Below, piece after piece: positions 37,671 through 40,011 of a stretch of DNA of 40,011 nucleotides (position 1 is the stretch's first letter; every line of letters begins with the position of its first letter). Location of the stretch: positions 1 to 40,011 of IMG/VR virus record IMGVR_UViG_3300027759_000178. One strand, 5' to 3'. Source of the stretch: a virus. Below the pieces are notes generated by a model that ran no database searches, was not told the origin of the DNA, and saw nothing but the letters and a program-made list of their open reading frames with translations. The position numbers and the translations under genes were made by a program.

Positions 37671-38493
37671 TTTACAGCGAGCGTGGAAAGGTACGCAGTC
37701 TAAGGCTGTGCCTCTTCCCGATGCGTGGCGCTCACTAGCAGCCAAGCAGATCAAGTTCCGTAGGGGACAGGTCTGTATGGTTGCAGCGCAACCAAATGCT
37801 GGTAAGTCTATGTTTGCTTTGATCTATGCAATTAAAACCAAAGTTCCAACCTTATTCTTTTCTGCTGATACTGATACAACTACAGTTGCAATTAGATCAG
37901 CAGCGCATTTAAGTAACCACAGTCAGTTAATGGTAGAGCAGAACTTGGAGCTAACTCCAAACTTCTATCGCTATCAATTAAGTCAGCTCGATAATATCCG
38001 TTGGGTATTTAATCCGTCACCTAGCCTGGATGATATCGAGCTGGAAGTTAAGGCATATATAGAACTTTATGGTATGCCACCAGAGTTAATAGTTGTAGAT
38101 AACTTGTCTAACGTGGTAGCAGAACAAGAGAACGAGTGGTCTGGACTTCGGACAATTATGACTGAGTTCCATCACCTTGCTCGTACTACCGAGGCTTGCT
38201 TGCTGGTACTTCATCACACCAGCGAACAGAGTGAGTTTGGTAAGTCTGATTTGCCACCACCTAGACGAGCTATTCACGGTAAGATCTCACAGTTACCTTC
38301 ACTGATAGTTACGTTGGCTTTTAATCCAATGGAATCTATATTAAGAGTTGCTCCAGTCAAGAACAGATTTGGACCACACTCTGCTGATGGAAGCGATTAC
38401 GCTTCCTTATTTGTAAACTATTCGACTTGTCAAATCGGAGATTCCGATGCACAAGGTAGAAGTTATAGACATTCAGCGATGGGAGAGTTATGA
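37663..38493 (+). CDS. RecA/DnaB-like ATPase (putative replicative helicase or recombinase)
   Basis: The 276-residue product has Walker A AAQPNAGKSM (residues 41-50) and Walker B PELIVVDNLSN (about 140-150). HHLARTTEACLLVLHHTSEQ gives the RecA-type histidine motif. This is the DnaB C-terminal/RepA core without an N-terminal primase-binding domain. It could load or unwind DNA together with the split primase. TTG 37663 has TGGAGAATCAC upstream and overlaps WhiB by 8 bases. Confidence 0.85.
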   Translation: MLDLQRAWKGTQSKAVPLPDAWRSLAAKQIKFRRGQVCMVAAQPNAGKSMFALIYAIKTKVPTLFFSADTDTTTVAIRSAAHLSNHSQLMVEQNLELTPNFYRYQLSQLDNIRWVFNPSPSLDDIELEVKAYIELYGMPPELIVVDNLSNVVAEQENEWSGLRTIMTEFHHLARTTEACLLVLHHTSEQSEFGKSDLPPPRRAIHGKISQLPSLIVTLAFNPMESILRVAPVKNRFGPHSADGSDYASLFVNYSTCQIGDSDAQGRSYRHSAMGEL

Positions 38494-38657
38494 ACGTAGA
38501 ATTATTTTGGACAGGTGTTGCACTGTTAGCGGTATGGCATATTGTTTCTTACCTTAGATCAGAGATCCAAGAGTTCTTTGCACTACGTCAGTTTGATAAA
38601 TGGGCAGAAGAACTTGAAGATGTAAAGCCAGTCAAGAAGGTAGCGAAGAAGAAGTAA
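38490..38657 (+). CDS. Single-span membrane microprotein
   Basis: A 55-residue product with a hydrophobic segment at about residues 5-21 (LFWTGVALLAVWHIVSYL) and a lysine-rich tail (VKKVAKKK). The ATG overlaps the ATPase stop (ATGA). Function unknown. Confidence 0.7.
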   Translation: MNVELFWTGVALLAVWHIVSYLRSEIQEFFALRQFDKWAEELEDVKPVKKVAKKK

Positions 38658-38803
38658 TGTCAGAAGTATTCCATCCTTGCAGCCTTTGTAATGCTCACGC
38701 ATCTTTCTATAAAGATCCAGAGCAATCTATTAGAGAGGCTGTAGCGTTGGAGATTGCAGAACTTATAGTTAAAACGATTGTAGGCAAAAATGACACACGA
38801 TGA
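38657..38803 (+). CDS. Microprotein with CxxC near the N-terminus
   Basis: A 48-residue product, MSEVFHPCSLCNAHASFY with a CxxCxAH pattern that may bind zinc, and a helical tail ALEIAELIVKTIVG. TAATG coupling upstream and an overlap of 14 bases with the next gene. Confidence 0.65.
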   Translation: MSEVFHPCSLCNAHASFYKDPEQSIREAVALEIAELIVKTIVGKNDTR

Positions 38804-39008
38804 ACTATTATTTATTGTAAACAGTGAGCAGTATATGAATAGTCGTACTCCAGAAACTCCATACTTTGCTCTTCGTGCAGTAATAGAGTTGCATAAGCCA
38901 CATAAAATACCTGATTGGGTGCCAACAAAGAATGAATATATCTGTGAAGGATGTACTCGTCTTTATCCTTGTCCAACTATTCAGGCTATTGAGAAAGAGT
39001 TGGCGTGA
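38790..39008 (+). CDS. Small actinophage-type protein with cysteine-rich end
   Basis: A 72-residue product with KIPDWVPTKNEYICEGCTRL followed by YPCPTIQAIEKEL. The end, CEGC...CPT, occurs in short actinophage proteins and suggests a zinc site. It overlaps both neighbours. Confidence 0.72.
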   Translation: MTHDELLFIVNSEQYMNSRTPETPYFALRAVIELHKPHKIPDWVPTKNEYICEGCTRLYPCPTIQAIEKELA

Positions 39009-39349
39009 GTCAGGCTCGTAAACATAGAGGCTATCGCTCTCAAAAAGTACTCGCTATGTACTTAGCGGAGAACGGTTTTCCTTTTGCTGAAAGCACCGGA
39101 GCTGGAAGATCAGGCTCTGATGTTACTGGTACGGTGGGTATTGACTGGGAGGTCAAGGCTCGCACAGGCTTCTCACCTGCGGAAACGATGCGACAGATGA
39201 AGGACAGGGCTAAGGATGGGGATATCCGTATCGCTGTGCTACGTCTGAACGGTCAAGGTGAGAAGTCAATCAGTGACTGGGTATGTATGCTGACAGTAGA
39301 ACAGTTAGTTAATCTGTTGCGAGATGCAGGTTATGGAGATAGGAAATGA
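39005..39349 (+). CDS. Holliday-junction-resolvase-like PD-(D/E)XK nuclease
   Basis: A 114-residue product with SGSDVTGTVGIDWEVKART, giving D39, E49 and K51 of the PD-(D/E)XK site, in a short chain typical of phage resolvase-like or VRR-type nucleases. It may cut branched DNA before packaging. GTG 39005 overlaps the previous stop (GTGA), and its own stop overlaps the next ATG. Confidence 0.75.
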   Translation: MSQARKHRGYRSQKVLAMYLAENGFPFAESTGAGRSGSDVTGTVGIDWEVKARTGFSPAETMRQMKDRAKDGDIRIAVLRLNGQGEKSISDWVCMLTVEQLVNLLRDAGYGDRK

Positions 39350-39564
39350 AAAAATATGTAGAAACAATCCAATGTAATAATTGTCATTACACCAGAGCAA
39401 ACAGTAATTGGTACACCAGTAAAGAAACCAAAGTACTTTACTGCACTAAAGATTGTTATTTAGCAAAAGAAAAAGGTATTAATAGTTGGTGGAATGAAGA
39501 TGGTTCTATGAATGAAACTGCTTTCTTTTCCAGTAGAGTTCTTACAGTAATAGACTTAGGTTAA
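39346..39564 (+). CDS. Zinc-finger-like small protein
   Basis: A 72-residue product with CNNC (C10, C13) and CTKDC (C33, C37) and a polar/aromatic tail. The arrangement suggests one zinc site. Start ATG 39346 overlaps the resolvase stop. Function unknown. Confidence 0.7.
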   Translation: MKKYVETIQCNNCHYTRANSNWYTSKETKVLYCTKDCYLAKEKGINSWWNEDGSMNETAFFSSRVLTVIDLG

Positions 39565-39566
39565 AG

Positions 39567-39794
39567 ATGAAAGCCGGAGTTGCCAAGAGAGTAAGACAGT
39601 TTCAATCAACCGGTAGTGATATGTTTGATCAAGGATACAATGCAGGTTGGGAAGCAGCCAAAAAATACTACACACAAGGAGAACAAATGCCAGTACCAGA
39701 GGGAATCATCACAACAACTGAGATACTACAAGCAGTAGTACCAACAGAACCAGAGGTAGAAGATACCGAAGAGGAAGCAGAAGATGCTAAATAA
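39567..39794 (+). CDS. Small protein with acidic tail
   Basis: A 75-residue product: basic start MKAGVAKRVRQFQST, an aromatic region FDQGYNAGWEAAKKYY and an acidic end (PEVEDTEEEAEDAK). Starts two bases after the preceding stop and overlaps the next gene by 11 bases. Not recognised. Confidence 0.68.
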   Translation: MKAGVAKRVRQFQSTGSDMFDQGYNAGWEAAKKYYTQGEQMPVPEGIITTTEILQAVVPTEPEVEDTEEEAEDAK

Positions 39795-39972
39795 GTACGA
39801 AGTTATTGGTAGGGAACGAGTAGTCTATAAAGGTGTTGTCCTTGCTAACTCATCAGATGAAGCAGAGGAAAAGTTTAGAGGCTACTTAAAATATCCTACT
39901 GCTGTAAGAAGCTATGAGATGTTTGTATCCGGTATCGAGTTGGAAGTACAACCAGTAACAGAAGAAGAATAA
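39784..39972 (+). CDS. AdSxeeA-type mini-domain protein (paralogue 4)
   Basis: A 62-residue product. A beta-strand KYEVIGRERVVYKGVVL is followed by ANSSDEAEEKFR, the same 'A-x-S-x-eeA' element found in the three leftward paralogues at 4245-4737, and then FVSGIELEVQPV. Its last 88 bases are repeated at the left edge. Function unknown. Confidence 0.75.
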   Translation: MLNKYEVIGRERVVYKGVVLANSSDEAEEKFRGYLKYPTAVRSYEMFVSGIELEVQPVTEEE

Positions 39973-40011
39973 GTTGAATGATTTTAGGATACGCCGTAGT
40001 AAAAGAAGTTT
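39885..40011. repeat. Right copy of the 127-bp terminal direct repeat
   Basis: Identical to 1-127. It covers the end of the last gene and the first codons of the primase zinc-finger gene. Confidence 0.95.
39974..40011 (+). CDS. 5' fragment of the primase zinc-finger gene (continues at 90-452)
   Basis: TTG 39974 corresponds to TTG 90 in the repeated region and opens MNDFRIRRSKRSF before the window ends. It is the same gene as the one at 90-452 in the circle. Confidence 0.9.
   Translation, partial: MNDFRIRRSKRS

Overview
The window is one complete circular phage genome opened at an arbitrary point. The last 127 bases (39885-40011) repeat the first 127 exactly, so the unique circle is 39,884 bp and the gene cut at the left edge is whole at the right edge. 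The host is very probably an actinobacterium: the phage carries a WhiB-family regulator (37389-37670), a hallmark of Actinobacteria and their phages, and many small proteins of the kind seen in actinophages. AT-leaning codon use and the assembly-style terminal overlap suggest a metagenome-assembled genome, perhaps from an uncultured freshwater actinobacterium; this is inference. No integrase, repressor or attachment site was seen, so a lytic lifestyle is more likely.

There are three main transcription units. (1) A rightward replication/regulation unit runs from about 36036 through the circle junction to 2582. It encodes a Cas4/RecB-like nuclease, WhiB, a RecA/DnaB-like ATPase, a resolvase-like nuclease, zinc-ribbon microproteins, a two-frame primase (CHC2 zinc finger plus Toprim), a sigma-like HTH protein, another PD-(D/E)XK-like protein and an FmdB-type zinc ribbon. 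It ends at a bidirectional terminator (2584-2617). (2) A leftward unit runs from about 7543 to 2682 and holds about 19 tightly packed, mostly tiny genes. They include a half-size beta-clamp-like protein and, last, a secreted lytic transglycosylase. Its gaps hold structured RNA elements, including two 80-nt copies with compensatory base changes. (3) A late rightward unit runs from 8254 to 35531: large terminase, portal, a 1586-residue virion protein, two further large putative virion proteins, scaffold, N4-gp56-like capsid, lysine-rich microproteins, a collagen-like fibre, several fibre/tip paralogues, a glycosyltransferase, connector and hub proteins, then a lysis cassette (membrane protein, M15 endolysin, holin) and a strong terminator. 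A lone leftward zinc-ribbon gene and a control region (35589-36035) close the circle.

Between units 2 and 3 (about 7550-8250) lies a dense non-coding control region. It has three GAGCTATT repeats, six GCCCCGC-type boxes, six consecutive hairpins and two perfect DnaA boxes, and could be a replication origin, packaging site or divergent promoter hub. No DNA or RNA polymerase was recognised. The phage seems to supply primase, helicase-like ATPase, clamp-like protein and nucleases and to borrow the host polymerases. No tail tube or tape-measure gene was recognised and the hub/connector genes sit late, so a short-tailed (podovirus-like) virion is the best guess, not proven.
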